From positions 248,001-312,000 of the forward strand of contig NZ_JADOER010000011.1 in assembly GCF_018739865.1 (NCBI RefSeq): 64,000 nt of DNA, written 5' to 3'. Numbering within the stretch: position 1 is the stretch's first letter; every line of letters begins with the position of its first letter. The notes below the pieces were generated by a model. The model was not told the DNA's origin. It saw nothing but the letters and a program-made list of their open reading frames with translations, and did no database searches. The DNA comes from Leptothoe kymatousa TAU-MAC 1615. GTDB taxonomy: Bacteria > Cyanobacteriota > Cyanobacteriia > Phormidesmidales > Phormidesmidaceae. Below, piece by piece: positions 44,724 to 54,507 of this stretch. Made by a program: the position numbers and the translations under genes.

Positions 44724-46208
44724 TTAAAGGGTGCCAAACCCTTTCTTTTTTTTATTCTTTTTCTTATTCTTTTTCGAACCTGTGTTGTAACCACGAAATC
44801 CTGGACGGGGACCACCGCCACCCATACCGGGCATGCCGCCCATTCCGGGCATGCCGCCCATTCCGGGAAAACCACCCATTCCTGGCATGCCGCCCATACC
44901 TGGCATGCCGCCTTGTCCCATTTGCTGCATCATGGAACGCATTTTCTGAAAATCGCTGACTAATTTACTGACATCTTTATCGCCATAGCCGGCACCTCTG
45001 GCAATCCGACGACGGCGACTGGGGGAATTGGCCAACAGATCAGGATCTTCTCGTTCCTGCTTCGTCATGGAGCTAATCATGGCTTCACAACGGCGCAGCT
45101 GTTTTTCTCCCTGCTGTAGCTGATCGGCCGATAGCTTGTTGGACATACCGGGAATCAGTTTCATGATGCCGGTTAATGACCCCATATTTTTCATTAGCCG
45201 GGTCTGCTTCAGGAAGTCGTTGAAATCAAACCGAGCTTCTAAGATTTTGGCCTGTAGCTGTTCGGCATCGGCAATGTCGACTTCTTCTTGGGCTTTTTCT
45301 ACCAGGGTGAGCACATCGCCCATGCCCAAAATGCGGGAGGCCATGCGGTCAGGATAGAAGGGCTGTAGGGCTTCTACCTTTTCGCCGACGCCGATAAACT
45401 TAATGGGCTTGCCAGAGATTTGACGAATTGAGAGGGCGGCACCACCACGGGCGTCGCCATCCATTTTGGTGAGGATGGCACCGGTGATGCCAATCTGGTC
45501 ATGAAATGTCTGGGTTAATGTGGCCGCTTCTTGGCCAGTCATGGCATCCACCACCAACAAAACTTCGTTGGGGGAGATGGCCGTTTTAACATTTTCCAAC
45601 TCGACCATCATGTCCTGGTCAATCTGCAATCGACCAGCAGTATCCACGATGACCGTGTCAATGCCATCTGCTTTAGCCTTAGCAATACCGGCTTTAGCAA
45701 TATCAACGGGATTGGCGTCGGTGCCCATTTCGAACACCGGCACATCAATTTGCTTACCTAGGGTAATTAGCTGATCTACCGCTGCTGGACGATAAACGTC
45801 GGTGGCCACCAGCATGGCAGAACGTTCTTGTTTGCGCAGATGGAGGGCTAATTTAGCAGATGCTGTGGTTTTACCGGTACCTTGTAAACCAGCCATCAGC
45901 ACAACAGTTGGCTTACTATCGGCATCTGCCAATGGCTCATTGGCATCCCCCATTAGGGCCACTAACTCGTCGTAGACAATTTTGATAAATTGCTGATCGG
46001 GGGCAACGCCGGCAACGACCTCGGCCCCTTGGGCTTTTTCTTGCACATCGGCAACAAAATCTTTGACGACGTTTAAGCTGACATCAGCTTCTAGCAACGC
46101 ACGTCTAACTTCCCGAAGCGCCTCTTTAATATTGGCATCAGAGATTTTATCTTGGCCGCGCAGGGTTTTCCAGGCGGATTCAAATCGTTCTGAAAGGGCT
46201 TCAAACAT
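44724..46208 (-). CDS. ffh: Signal recognition particle protein Ffh (SRP54)
   Basis: Ffh binds signal sequences and 4.5S RNA and, through FtsY, delivers ribosomes to the membrane. The 494 residues show the N domain (FEALSERFESAWKTLRGQDK), the G domain (GLQGTGKTTASAKLAL, DVYRPAAVDQL, DTAGRLQID, TKMDGDARGG) and the M domain (FDFNDFLKQ, SRRRRIARGAG). The C-terminus is unusual in carrying about six repeats of GMGGMPGMGG and then a lysine-rich end (KKNKKKNKKKK). Met/Gly-rich M-domain tails are common in cyanobacterial Ffh. The gene is divergent from the methyltransferase. Confidence 0.97.
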   Translation of the reverse strand: MFEALSERFESAWKTLRGQDKISDANIKEALREVRRALLEADVSLNVVKDFVADVQEKAQGAEVVAGVAPDQQFIKIVYDELVALMGDANEPLADADSKPTVVLMAGLQGTGKTTASAKLALHLRKQERSAMLVATDVYRPAAVDQLITLGKQIDVPVFEMGTDANPVDIAKAGIAKAKADGIDTVIVDTAGRLQIDQDMMVELENVKTAISPNEVLLVVDAMTGQEAATLTQTFHDQIGITGAILTKMDGDARGGAALSIRQISGKPIKFIGVGEKVEALQPFYPDRMASRILGMGDVLTLVEKAQEEVDIADAEQLQAKILEARFDFNDFLKQTRLMKNMGSLTGIMKLIPGMSNKLSADQLQQGEKQLRRCEAMISSMTKQEREDPDLLANSPSRRRRIARGAGYGDKDVSKLVSDFQKMRSMMQQMGQGGMPGMGGMPGMGGFPGMGGMPGMGGMPGMGGGGPRPGFRGYNTGSKKNKKKNKKKKGFGTL

Positions 46209-46362
46209 GGGGAGAAGGAAATCAATTAACCGAGGTATTGTTCCATACTAATCGCTTTACCTACGTCTACCGAACATCTGTCCAGATTCGATTTGGATCG
46301 GATTCCACCCCATGGAACCGTAATTGGCTTGCTATGCTGCTGTAGATGTACGTGGCAGACGG

Positions 46363-47331
46363 ATGGACGGTGACAAGCAACGAGCACCGAATAATCGCAC
46401 CCTAGTGCTGAATGATGACGATCGTCAGACCTATGGCAGACAGTTAGTTCATCTAGATGCACCGGCCTCACATCAGGCGATGCAAAATATTACGCTCTGC
46501 CAGGACACGTTTGTTGCATTGCCACTTTTGCCGGACCATTTTGTGGATTTATTGGTGGTTGATCCGCCCTATAACCGATCTAAGGTGTTCAATCAGTCAA
46601 CGTTTAACCGGCGCTCCCCGGAGGCCTATGCCAGCTGGCTAGATGGTTGGCTATCCCAAACCATTCGACTGCTACGGCCTAATGCATCTGCCTATATATG
46701 CTGCGACTGGCAATCGTCGCCGATGGTGTACAGCGTTTTTGCAAAGTATTTTACGATTCGCAGCCGGATTACGTGGGAGCGTGAAAAGGGGCGGGGATCA
46801 AAACATAATTGGAAGAATTCGTCGGAAGATATTTGGTTTGGCACGTTATCGGATGACTATTGGTTTGATGTGGATGCGGTCAAGTTAAAACGTCGAGTCA
46901 TTGCTCCATATCGCGATCGCAACGGCAACCCCAAAGACTGGCAAACCACCGACAGCGGCAAATTCCGCATCACCCACCCATCTAACCTATGGACCGACAT
47001 CTCCATCCCCTTCTGGTCCATGCCCGAAAACACTGACCACCCCACCCAGAAACCCGAAAAACTAATTGCCAAAATCATCCTAGCCAGCAGTCGTCCCCAA
47101 GACTTAGTGTTCGATCCGTTTCTAGGCTCTGGAACAACGTCAGTGGTCGCCAAAAAGCTAAATCGCCGCTACCTCGGCATTGAACTAGACAAAGATTACG
47201 CCTGCATCGCAGAAAAACGCCTTGCCTTAGCGGACACCGATCCCAACATTCAAGGCTATGCAGGCGGATACTTCTGGGAGCGCAATAGTCTCACATCTCA
47301 ACAACAGGCCCGGCGCCAACAAAAAACGTAG
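46363..47331 (+). CDS. Orphan site-specific DNA methyltransferase
   Basis: The motif order is that of beta-class N6-adenine/N4-cytosine methyltransferases: catalytic motif LLVVDPPYNRSKVFN near the N-terminus (about residue 67), SAM-binding VFDPFLGSGTTSVVAKKL near the C-terminus. REKGRGSKHNWKNSSEDIWF and IPFWSMPENTDHPTQKPEKL lie between. I recall this set from solitary cyanobacterial enzymes related to Synechocystis M.Ssp6803II (GGCC, N4-cytosine), but DPPY is more usual for adenine enzymes, so the target is open. No restriction endonuclease gene is adjacent. The track start is TTG 46324; ATG 46363 is preferred. Confidence 0.87.
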   Translation: MDGDKQRAPNNRTLVLNDDDRQTYGRQLVHLDAPASHQAMQNITLCQDTFVALPLLPDHFVDLLVVDPPYNRSKVFNQSTFNRRSPEAYASWLDGWLSQTIRLLRPNASAYICCDWQSSPMVYSVFAKYFTIRSRITWEREKGRGSKHNWKNSSEDIWFGTLSDDYWFDVDAVKLKRRVIAPYRDRNGNPKDWQTTDSGKFRITHPSNLWTDISIPFWSMPENTDHPTQKPEKLIAKIILASSRPQDLVFDPFLGSGTTSVVAKKLNRRYLGIELDKDYACIAEKRLALADTDPNIQGYAGGYFWERNSLTSQQQARRQQKT

Positions 47332-48031
47332 CGATGGCTTGGCTTCGGGGCAAAATCGCCCCCAGCACCGTTAGCCCCAAAACAGCCCCACCCTGGAAAT
47401 ATAGTGCCGACTATTCCCTGGAATCATCAGCCCCAGTTGCATTAACTTTGTTCAACAACAAAAAAGATTGATGTATTCGTTCCATTTTCCGTAAGAATAG
47501 GGTTGTTCCTGGACAGTCATTAACTTTTCTAAAAACTGGCCCACGGTAACTGCAGGTTCCATTGCGGTTAGCTCATAATAGGAACAACTAATTCAGTACA
47601 AATATCCGTAGATATCAGGATTGTCGCAACAACAAGATTGTGAACTGTCAATTGAGTAATCTCCGTAAATCAAGCTCAATTGTTGGGTTGTCTATCAAAC
47701 GTTAGTAGCTCTTCTGGAATCAGCGGCATCTGTACAGGGGATGCTGTCTAGGCTCGGTAGGTTTTCACCCAGAGCCATGAAATTCCACAGCATGTGCCGA
47801 CATCGAGAGCCCTTCTTTCGAAATGCTTAAGGAAACCGACCCTAAAGTTTACGGCTTTGGCTGGTTTCGTTAGTAGTTTGAAGTAGCGGCTGGGTCTGGC
47901 AGTTCAGTGACTCATCGATATCCCAGTCTAAGCAAGGGATTCGGATAATTCAATCAAGCTTTTTGGCAATGGTTCATTGCCAGGGCAACCCATATATCAC
48001 AACAGTTCTAAGGAGGGTATTGGAAGCAGCT
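47332..48031. other. Long non-coding stretch, possible structured leader or RNA
   Basis: No ORF with coding character is found in 700 bp. AAGGAGGG occurs at about 48010, upstream of the next gene. A stem-loop can form at 47832-47868 (GAAACC/GGTTTC plus CTAAAG/CTTTGG). I could not match the region to tmRNA, 6S RNA, RNase P RNA or a known riboswitch. Confidence 0.45.
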
Positions 48032-48676
48032 ATGGGCGCATCTAAGTTCAAGCGAATCGGTAAACAGGGGCTTTTAATCTTTACGCTCGTTTCCCTCATT
48101 GGTGGTCTAAAAGCTGCCAGTAACTTTGCCAATGTTGCTGATGCTGTGGTGCCTGCCCCCTCATCCGAGAACCCAGCCTCCCCACAGTCTGAGCTGGAGT
48201 ATTTAGTCTGTAGTGAAGCCGCTGACTGGCAACGCCCCACGACAGAACAGCAACAAAAACAACTCACCACCGATGCACGCTATGGCGAGTTGGTAAACGA
48301 TAAAGAATTTCAAGCATTTGCCCAGAACTTTTGGCACCACGATGCCTTGAGTTTTACGACCTATGGTCTCAGTGCCCGGATGGAGCCCGTTAATCTATCG
48401 GGTTTGTGGTCAGTGGCTGATGATGTATGGCATCGCTGCTATAGCGAAAACGAAGGTAACGCCATCAATGCAGGTGATTTGGCTGAAACTTGGCTGATGA
48501 ATTACCAAGTTGTTGATCTGCAGTGGCAAGACGATCACTACGCGATGGTGGTCGAACCCAAGGCTCGCGGCATGCAAGTGGTACAGTTTGCCCGTCAAGA
48601 AAACGTAGCCGATTTACCTCTTACCATTACCACTCGGCAAGGAGACGTGGTTGAGCACTATGGCGCAGATTGGTAG
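48032..48676 (+). CDS. Membrane-anchored or secreted protein, unknown
   Basis: I do not recognise this gene. The track start is ATG 47963; the ATG at 48032 (MGASKFKRIGKQGLLIFTLV) gives a 214-residue protein with a basic N-terminus and one hydrophobic segment (GLLIFTLVSLIGGLKAASNF), so it is anchored or exported. AAGGAGGG lies 14 nt upstream, too far to be ideal; a TTG four codons earlier is also possible. The mature part is acidic, with LVCSEAADWQRPTTEQQQKQ and a C-terminal LQWQDDHYAMVVEPKARGMQ. It is a single gene after a 700-bp gap. Confidence 0.65.
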   Translation: MGASKFKRIGKQGLLIFTLVSLIGGLKAASNFANVADAVVPAPSSENPASPQSELEYLVCSEAADWQRPTTEQQQKQLTTDARYGELVNDKEFQAFAQNFWHHDALSFTTYGLSARMEPVNLSGLWSVADDVWHRCYSENEGNAINAGDLAETWLMNYQVVDLQWQDDHYAMVVEPKARGMQVVQFARQENVADLPLTITTRQGDVVEHYGADW

Positions 48677-48961
48677 TGCTGAGCTGAGTTAGCATCGTGC
48701 AGCACCATGACCGAGTGCTGTGGTTGGGCAGACCCGTTAACCAGCAACACTCAGGAGCTGTTAAGAAACGACTTCACGGCTTAGTTTGGAAAGGCTGATT
48801 AAGCCATGATTTCAAGTGACAAGGCCATGATTTTAATTTTTAACAAACCCTAAATGCATTTGGTGCATAGCTCACCCTATCGTCACCGAACAGTACAATA
48901 GGGGTTACTCCAGCGTTTTGTCTGGAGCTCGTGCCATGCGCATTGACCATTCAACAGCTCC

Positions 48962-50599
48962 ATGACCACCACCCTATCGTCTTCAGCAAATCTTGATGCC
49001 GCCGTTGAGCAGCGTCGTAATTTTGCGATTATCTCCCACCCGGACGCGGGTAAAACCACCCTGACAGAAAAACTACTGCTCTATGGAGGTGCCATTCATG
49101 AAGCAGGTTCTGTCAAAGCACGTCGTGCCCAACGCCATGCGGTTTCTGACTGGATGGAACTAGAGCAACAGCGGGGCATTTCCATTACCTCGACGGTGCT
49201 GCAGTTTACCTACAACGACTATCGGATCAATCTGCTGGACACACCGGGTCACCAAGACTTTAGTGAAGACACCTATCGCACCTTAGCAGCGGCGGATAAT
49301 GCCGTCATGCTAGAAGATGCAGCCAAGGGATTGGAACCCCAGACCCGCAAGCTGTTTGAAGTGTGTAAAATGCGGGGGCTGCCGATTTTCACCTTCTTTA
49401 ATAAGTTAGACCGGCCTGGCCAGGAACCGCTGGCCCTATTAGATGAAATTGAAAAAGAGCTAGAGCTATTTACCTATGCGGTGAACTGGCCGATTGGCAT
49501 GGGAGATCGGTTTAAGGGGGTGTTTGATCGCCAGAAAAAACAAGTGCACCTATTTGAGCGGTCAGCCCATGGTAGTAAGGCCGCTGAGGATACGGTCTTG
49601 GAATGGGGCGATCCCCGCATTGAAGAACTGATCAATGACGATGAGGTGTACGGTCAGTTTCTAGAAGAACTAGAAATGCTCGATGAGCTAGGACCGGAAC
49701 TAGAGCTGGACCTAGTCCACAGTGGTGAAATGACGCCGGTGTTCTTTGGTAGCGCCATGACCAATTTTGGGGTGGAGCTATTTTTAGAGTCATTTTTGGA
49801 CTTTGCCCTCAAGCCCTGCCCTAGGGAAAGTACAGTGGGGATGGTGCCCCCCACCCGAGAAGACTTTTCGGGGTTTGTATTCAAACTCCAGGCCAACATG
49901 GACCCCCGCCATCGCGATCGCGTCGCCTTTGTGCGCATTTGCTCGGGCAAGTTCGAAAAAGACATGGTGGTAAACCATGCCCGGTCTGGCAAGAACGTGC
50001 GTCTGTCCCATCCACAAAAGTTGTTTGGGCAAGGGCGTGAATCGTTAGATGCCGCCTATCCAGGCGATGTGATTGGTCTCAATAACCCAGGGGTGTTTGC
50101 CATTGGCGACACTATTTACCAGGGCAAAAAGCTGGAATACGAAGGCATTCCGTTTTTCTCCCCTGAGTTGTTTGCCTATCTAAAGAACCCCAACCCTTCT
50201 AAATTCAAGCAGTTTCGCAAGGGCGTAACAGAATTGCGCGAAGAAGGGGCGGTACAGATTATGTACTCCGCCGATGAATCTAAGCGCGATCCGATCTTGG
50301 CCGCCGTGGGGCAGCTACAGTTTGAAGTGGTACAGTTTCGTCTGCGCAACGAGTACAACGTTGACACCAGGCTAGAAATGTTGCCCTACGGCGTCGCTCG
50401 CTGGGTGACCGGTGGCTGGGACGCCTTAAAGGATGCAGGTCGTTTATTTAATACGGTTACGGTGAAGGATAGTTATGGCCGTCCGGTGCTGCTATTCCGC
50501 AATGAGTGGAACTGTCAGCAAGTGGAAGGGGAACATCCTAAACTGGCATTGAGTAAAACCGCTCCGGTGGTATCTGGCAAGGAACCCGACGAGATCTAG
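48962..50599 (+). CDS. prfC: Peptide chain release factor 3
   Basis: RF3 is a GTPase that removes RF1/RF2 from the ribosome after termination. The 545-residue protein has G1 [18 protein letters not shown] (about residue 25), the RF3-specific [20 protein letters not shown]3 [18 protein letters not shown]4 FFNKLDRPG and the RF3 C-terminal domains with [18 protein letters not shown]-like [20 protein letters not shown]. The start at ATG is correct for the family. It is 28 bp upstream of the cysteine desulfurase gene, so the two probably share a transcript. Confidence 0.97.
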   Translation: MTTTLSSSANLDAAVEQRRNFAIISHPDAGKTTLTEKLLLYGGAIHEAGSVKARRAQRHAVSDWMELEQQRGISITSTVLQFTYNDYRINLLDTPGHQDFSEDTYRTLAAADNAVMLEDAAKGLEPQTRKLFEVCKMRGLPIFTFFNKLDRPGQEPLALLDEIEKELELFTYAVNWPIGMGDRFKGVFDRQKKQVHLFERSAHGSKAAEDTVLEWGDPRIEELINDDEVYGQFLEELEMLDELGPELELDLVHSGEMTPVFFGSAMTNFGVELFLESFLDFALKPCPRESTVGMVPPTREDFSGFVFKLQANMDPRHRDRVAFVRICSGKFEKDMVVNHARSGKNVRLSHPQKLFGQGRESLDAAYPGDVIGLNNPGVFAIGDTIYQGKKLEYEGIPFFSPELFAYLKNPNPSKFKQFRKGVTELREEGAVQIMYSADESKRDPILAAVGQLQFEVVQFRLRNEYNVDTRLEMLPYGVARWVTGGWDALKDAGRLFNTVTVKDSYGRPVLLFRNEWNCQQVEGEHPKLALSKTAPVVSGKEPDEI

Positions 50600-50627
50600 G
50601 GCCATAGGCGCAGGGAATAGGGCAATT

Positions 50628-51806
50628 ATGCAAATCTATTTAGACTACAGCGCTACAACACCGACACGCCCAGAAGCGATCGCAACCATGGAGTCTGCGA
50701 TGAAAGCCACCTGGGGTAATCCATCCAGTTTGCACGACTGGGGCAGTCGGTCGGCCACCACCTTAGAAATTGCCCGGATGCAGGTGGCGGATCTAATGGA
50801 TGCTGCGGCCAATGGCATCGTATTTACCGCCAGCGGGTCCGAAGCCAACAACCTGGCCATCATGGGGGTGGCGCAGCAATATCGTAAGCCGCGCCACATT
50901 ATTACCTCGGCGGTGGAACATTCAGCCGTGCTTAAACCGTTAGAACGGTTAGGGCAGCTGGGGTGGGACATCACCTATTTGCCAGTGGACTGTTACGGTC
51001 GGGTGAGTCCAACAGATTTAGCCGCGGCCCTGCGGGAAGACACGGTACTTGTCTCGGTGATTTATGGCCAAAGCGAAGTGGGCACGGTGCAACCCATTGC
51101 CGACCTGGCTAAGGTGATCGGGCAGAGCCCGTGGCAGCCACTGTTTCATTGCGATGCCGTGCAAGGGGCAGGTCGATTGCCCCTTGACGTGCGGCAATTG
51201 GGGGTAGATTTACTGTCCATCTCTAGCCATAAGATCTATGGCCCCCAGGGGGCTGGAGCCCTATATATCAAGCCTAAAACTGAATTATTACCCTTAATTA
51301 ATGGGGGTGGTCAGGAAAATCAGATGCGTTCTGGCACCCAGGCGGTACCCATCATTGCTGGGTTTGGGATAGCGGCCGAACTCGCTAAACAAGAACTGAT
51401 AGCAGAATCCCAGCGATTAATGGGACTGCGCGATCGCTTAATTGAACAACTACAACACCATCCTGACCTGGTGCTGACTGGGCATCCCCAACAGCGGCTG
51501 CCCCACCATGTCAGTTTCTATTTACCCCATGCCGATGGACATCAGGTATCGGGTAAAACACTGGTACGTCAGCTAAACCTAGCGGGGATCGGCATTAGTG
51601 CAGGTTCAGCCTGCCACAGCGGCAAGCTTACCCCCAGCCCTATCCTAAAAGCCATGGGTTTTAGCGATGCTGCCGCAAAAACAGGCATTCGCTTAACCCT
51701 AGGACATCAGACCACGCAAGCCGATGTGGATTGGGCTGCCATGGTCTTAAAACAGATTATTGACCGAGTAATGGAAAGCCAACGGACCACGGCAGGAGTC
51801 GCATAA
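50628..51806 (+). CDS. Cysteine desulfurase (NifS/IscS class)
   Basis: The enzyme takes sulphur from cysteine via a persulphide for Fe-S clusters and thiolation. The 392-residue protein has IYLDYSATTPTRPEA at the N-terminus, ASGSEANNLAIMG, HCDAVQGAGRLPLD, the PLP lysine K202 in SISSHKIYGPQGAG, and the active-site cysteine in GISAGSACHSGKLTPSPIL (about residue 335). The PLP-contact motif NNE(V/I)GT of IscS reads GQSEVGT here, so the usual second Asn is Ser; this may be a trait of the cyanobacterial clade. It follows prfC by 28 bp. No isc or suf genes are adjacent. Confidence 0.92.
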   Translation: MQIYLDYSATTPTRPEAIATMESAMKATWGNPSSLHDWGSRSATTLEIARMQVADLMDAAANGIVFTASGSEANNLAIMGVAQQYRKPRHIITSAVEHSAVLKPLERLGQLGWDITYLPVDCYGRVSPTDLAAALREDTVLVSVIYGQSEVGTVQPIADLAKVIGQSPWQPLFHCDAVQGAGRLPLDVRQLGVDLLSISSHKIYGPQGAGALYIKPKTELLPLINGGGQENQMRSGTQAVPIIAGFGIAAELAKQELIAESQRLMGLRDRLIEQLQHHPDLVLTGHPQQRLPHHVSFYLPHADGHQVSGKTLVRQLNLAGIGISAGSACHSGKLTPSPILKAMGFSDAAAKTGIRLTLGHQTTQADVDWAAMVLKQIIDRVMESQRTTAGVA

Positions 51807-51959
51807 CGTATTCCATCGTGATGGCCAGCTAATAAAATTCTTTACCCTAGAATTGAACGAAGGAATGTCCTATGGATTTGGCTATGCCCCCTCCGCCACC
51901 GGCTTTAGTTGTAGAGGGAGATAATAGCAGCCCATCCTGGGATAAGGAGATCTGTGGGC

Positions 51960-52541
51960 ATGATTGCTAGTCCAGAATATCTAACGGTTACCGAGTATTT
52001 GGCGTTTGAGAGAACGAGCTCGCTCAAACATGAATATCGCAGTGGCCAAATGTATGCCATGGCAGGGGCCAGCAACAACCATGTGATTATTGCTGGCAAT
52101 TTATTTTCGATTCTACGGGTGGGTCTGCGAGGTCGTGGATGTCGCCCTTATATTTCAGATACTAAGGTTCGCATTGAGAAAACGAACAGTTACTACTATC
52201 CAGACATAGTGGTGAGCTGCAATCCAAAGGAAAGTGGCTTAAACGACTTTCTAAAATCGCCCTGTTTGGTGGTGGAAGTTTTGTCAGACACAACCGAGGC
52301 CTTTGACCGTGGGGATAAATTTCGTGACTATCGAGCGTTGGAAAGCTTAGACGAATATGTCTTAGTGAGCCAGAACATCGTAGCGGTTGAGGTGTTTCGG
52401 CGAAATGCTTCTGGCCAGTGGGTTTTGAGCACCTATGAAGTAGGGGATAGCATCCACCTACAGAGTATTGATATGACTGTTGACGTAGCTGAACTCTATG
52501 AAGATGTGGAATTTGAGCCCAGCCCCTCCGTACTCGGATAA
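51960..52541 (+). CDS. Uma2 family endonuclease-like protein
   Basis: Uma2 (DUF820) proteins are abundant in cyanobacteria and have a PD-(D/E)xK-like fold. Their role is unsettled. The 193-residue protein has EYLAFERTSSLKHEYRSGQM, the catalytic-type YYYPDIVVSC (about residue 75) and SPCLVVEVLSDTTEAFDRGD, with D and E in place. The start is at ATG 51960 or GTG 51954; AAGGAG lies 4-10 bases upstream. In contrast to the broken Uma2 at 13584-14252 this copy is intact. It is a single gene, 153 bp after the desulfurase. Confidence 0.9.
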   Translation: MIASPEYLTVTEYLAFERTSSLKHEYRSGQMYAMAGASNNHVIIAGNLFSILRVGLRGRGCRPYISDTKVRIEKTNSYYYPDIVVSCNPKESGLNDFLKSPCLVVEVLSDTTEAFDRGDKFRDYRALESLDEYVLVSQNIVAVEVFRRNASGQWVLSTYEVGDSIHLQSIDMTVDVAELYEDVEFEPSPSVLG

Positions 52542-52962
52542 ACGCGCATAAGCTGCCCTATCCTGGGTCCTGATCAAACCAAAATATAATCTCTTGCCTC
52601 GTCGTTGCCGGTCTTTCAATCTTTATTGGCTAAGCGACAGGACGTGCCGTGGTGATTACACTGGTCAAGCGTGCTTGAGACGTTTGCGCTGCCTGCCAAT
52701 GGCTAACAGGTAGCGGAGTTAGGTAAACGCCACATATTTCCAGGGTCTTTTGAGCCGAAGCTATCACCCCATTAAACAATGGCTCTCTGCGGCTGCCTCA
52801 CTATGAGACTAGGGTTAGGTCAGCGATCGCAGACAATATTGGGGGTGCCAAACCTTAAATTTAGTGGGCCTCTGCCCCCATTGCCCAAGAATCAACCAAT
52901 TAAACTACCTAAAAAGTCAGATAATTAGAAAAGATTAATTGTTGAAAGCGAAAAATCTAACC
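52542..52962. other. Non-coding stretch of 421 bp
   Basis: No gene or clear RNA was found. CAGCGATCGCAGAC near 52824 includes a HIP1 octamer. The 3' part is AT-rich and likely has the promoter of the DUF1995 gene. Confidence 0.5.
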
Positions 52963-53679
52963 ATGTCTGACCTGCCTACTAGTCTTGAGGAAACCATCGA
53001 TCAAGCCATTGCCTCCACCAAGGCAGCCATTGAAGATGGCGTTACCCGCTTGCAGGTCGAAATGGTAATCCCAGAACTTAAGCAGCAGCCCATTGCAGAA
53101 CGGTTCTTAGGGCTGTTTGAGGATCTGGGGATCAATCAATTTAAGGTGCTGTTTCCCGATGCTGGGGCAGCCGCCCTGGCAAAGCGCGACTGGAATGAGC
53201 CGGACTTTACGATTCGCGGCATTAACGAAATCCAAGCGGCCATCGACCCTGACGACGATGCCATCCTGGTGGTAAATCCATCGGCGGTTGAAGTGCAGGA
53301 TGTGGAAAAGCTGTGCAATGAAGCCCAGGATCGCCCGGTGATTATTTTGAACCCCGCCTTAGAAGATGTGAGCGTTGTGGGCATTGGCTATGCTGCACGT
53401 CAGCTGCGGGAGCGGTTTTTGAGCACGTTGACATCGTGCTATTACTACCGACCCTTGGAAGATGCGGCGGTCTTGCGACGACACCCGGGGAGTTGGCAAG
53501 TGTGGCAGGATGTGGGCGAAAAATATGAGCTGCAGGCTGAGCTGCCAGAACGGCCATCGAGTGAGGAGCTAGACAGAATTCTTTATGGCGGTGGGGAAGA
53601 CGAGACGAGTAGTGCGCCTAAACCGAAAAAAAGCCTGCTGGGCGAGGTGCAAAAGTTTCTACGGGCCTTGAGTCAGTAG
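52963..53679 (+). CDS. DUF1995 family protein
   Basis: DUF1995 occurs in cyanobacteria and plants (LPA3/LPA19-related thylakoid proteins). The 238-residue protein starts MSDLPTSLEETIDQAIASTK; the track TTG at 52939 is further upstream. Segments that fit the family are LQVEMVIPELKQQPIAERFL, DDAILVVNPSAVEVQDVEKL, VIILNPALEDVSVVGIGYAA and RQLRERFLSTLTSCYYYRPL. It has no signal peptide. A role in photosystem II assembly is suggested by plant relatives only. The DUF456 gene follows 94 bp downstream. Confidence 0.85.
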   Translation: MSDLPTSLEETIDQAIASTKAAIEDGVTRLQVEMVIPELKQQPIAERFLGLFEDLGINQFKVLFPDAGAAALAKRDWNEPDFTIRGINEIQAAIDPDDDAILVVNPSAVEVQDVEKLCNEAQDRPVIILNPALEDVSVVGIGYAARQLRERFLSTLTSCYYYRPLEDAAVLRRHPGSWQVWQDVGEKYELQAELPERPSSEELDRILYGGGEDETSSAPKPKKSLLGEVQKFLRALSQ

Positions 53680-53773
53680 GTACGGTATTTCCGACATTAG
53701 AATCGTTGTCATGCCAACCATTAGACCGCTAGAGTACAGGTGCTAGTACTCATTGAAAATTAGATACGCAAAC

Positions 53774-54337
53774 ATGGCTATAGGGCTGATTATTCTTTAT
53801 TGGGTCCTGCTTATTGTGATGGCAGCTGGCATTGTGGGTGCCTTTATTCCTGCATTTCCAGGGATTGGGCTAATTGTGATTGCCATTGCGATGTGGGGCG
53901 CGATCGCAGGTTTCACCCAATCTGTCATCATCGCCCTGGGGATTGCCATTGCCATTTTTGCCCTAACCACCGCCATTGATTACCTGGCAGGCTACATGGG
54001 GGCCAAAAAAGTAGGCGCTAGCAACTGGGGCCAAACCGGAGCCATTATTGGCATGGTGCTCGGCTTGTTGGGCCTACTCCCGGCCCTGCCCATCGGTGGA
54101 CCAATTTTTGGCCTGTTGTTCGGCTCCATGCTAGGGGCGTTTGTCGGCGAAATGCTCCATCGCCGTGACCTGGCCTTACCAGCCCGCTTCAAGCTGGGGA
54201 CAAAAGTGAGCCTTGCTATTGTGGTCAGCTCGTTGCTAGGCAACGTTTTAGCGGGGCTATTGTCTATCATTGCCACAGGGACGTTCCTAGTGGCCACCTG
54301 GTCTAACGTTATGGTCCCCGTCCTGTCTAACCTATAG
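53774..54337 (+). CDS. DUF456 family membrane protein
   Basis: The 187-residue protein (ATG 53774; the track start TTG 53753 adds seven residues) has about five helices and many small residues. The DUF456 signature is visible as GAFIPAFPGIGLIVIAIAMWGAI and DYLAGYMGAKKVGASNWG, with the G(A/S)..K..GAS pattern and LPIGGPIFGLLFGSMLGAFV. The family function is unknown. It lies 94 bp after the DUF1995 gene on the same strand. Confidence 0.85.
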   Translation: MAIGLIILYWVLLIVMAAGIVGAFIPAFPGIGLIVIAIAMWGAIAGFTQSVIIALGIAIAIFALTTAIDYLAGYMGAKKVGASNWGQTGAIIGMVLGLLGLLPALPIGGPIFGLLFGSMLGAFVGEMLHRRDLALPARFKLGTKVSLAIVVSSLLGNVLAGLLSIIATGTFLVATWSNVMVPVLSNL

Positions 54338-54390
54338 GTGGCAAAGACGGCGCGGATATCCAAATAAGATAGGCGGTTTCTCCAGGAAGC

Positions 54391-54440
54391 GAGAGTTCAG
54401 AATTAGGAATTAGGAGTTCGAAATTAGGAGTTCAGAACTC
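54391..54440. repeat. AATTAGGAGTTC-type short repeats
   Basis: ATTAGGAATTAGGAGTTCGA and AATTAGGAGTTCAG follow each other, a simple heptamer-like repeat common in cyanobacterial spacers. A related run (CTAATTCCTAATTCTCC) occurs near 60795. Confidence 0.7.
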
Positions 54441-54507
54441 CCTGCATTTCCTAACATAAGTTGCTATCCCCAGCGCACCTCAATAAACCTCAGCGATGTG
54501 TAGCATC

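Noticed and set aside
44636-44875. N-terminal extension of the secreted protein reading into ffh
   Set aside because: The extension is an out-of-frame reading of the Met/Gly and Lys repeats of Ffh; the signal peptide starts later.
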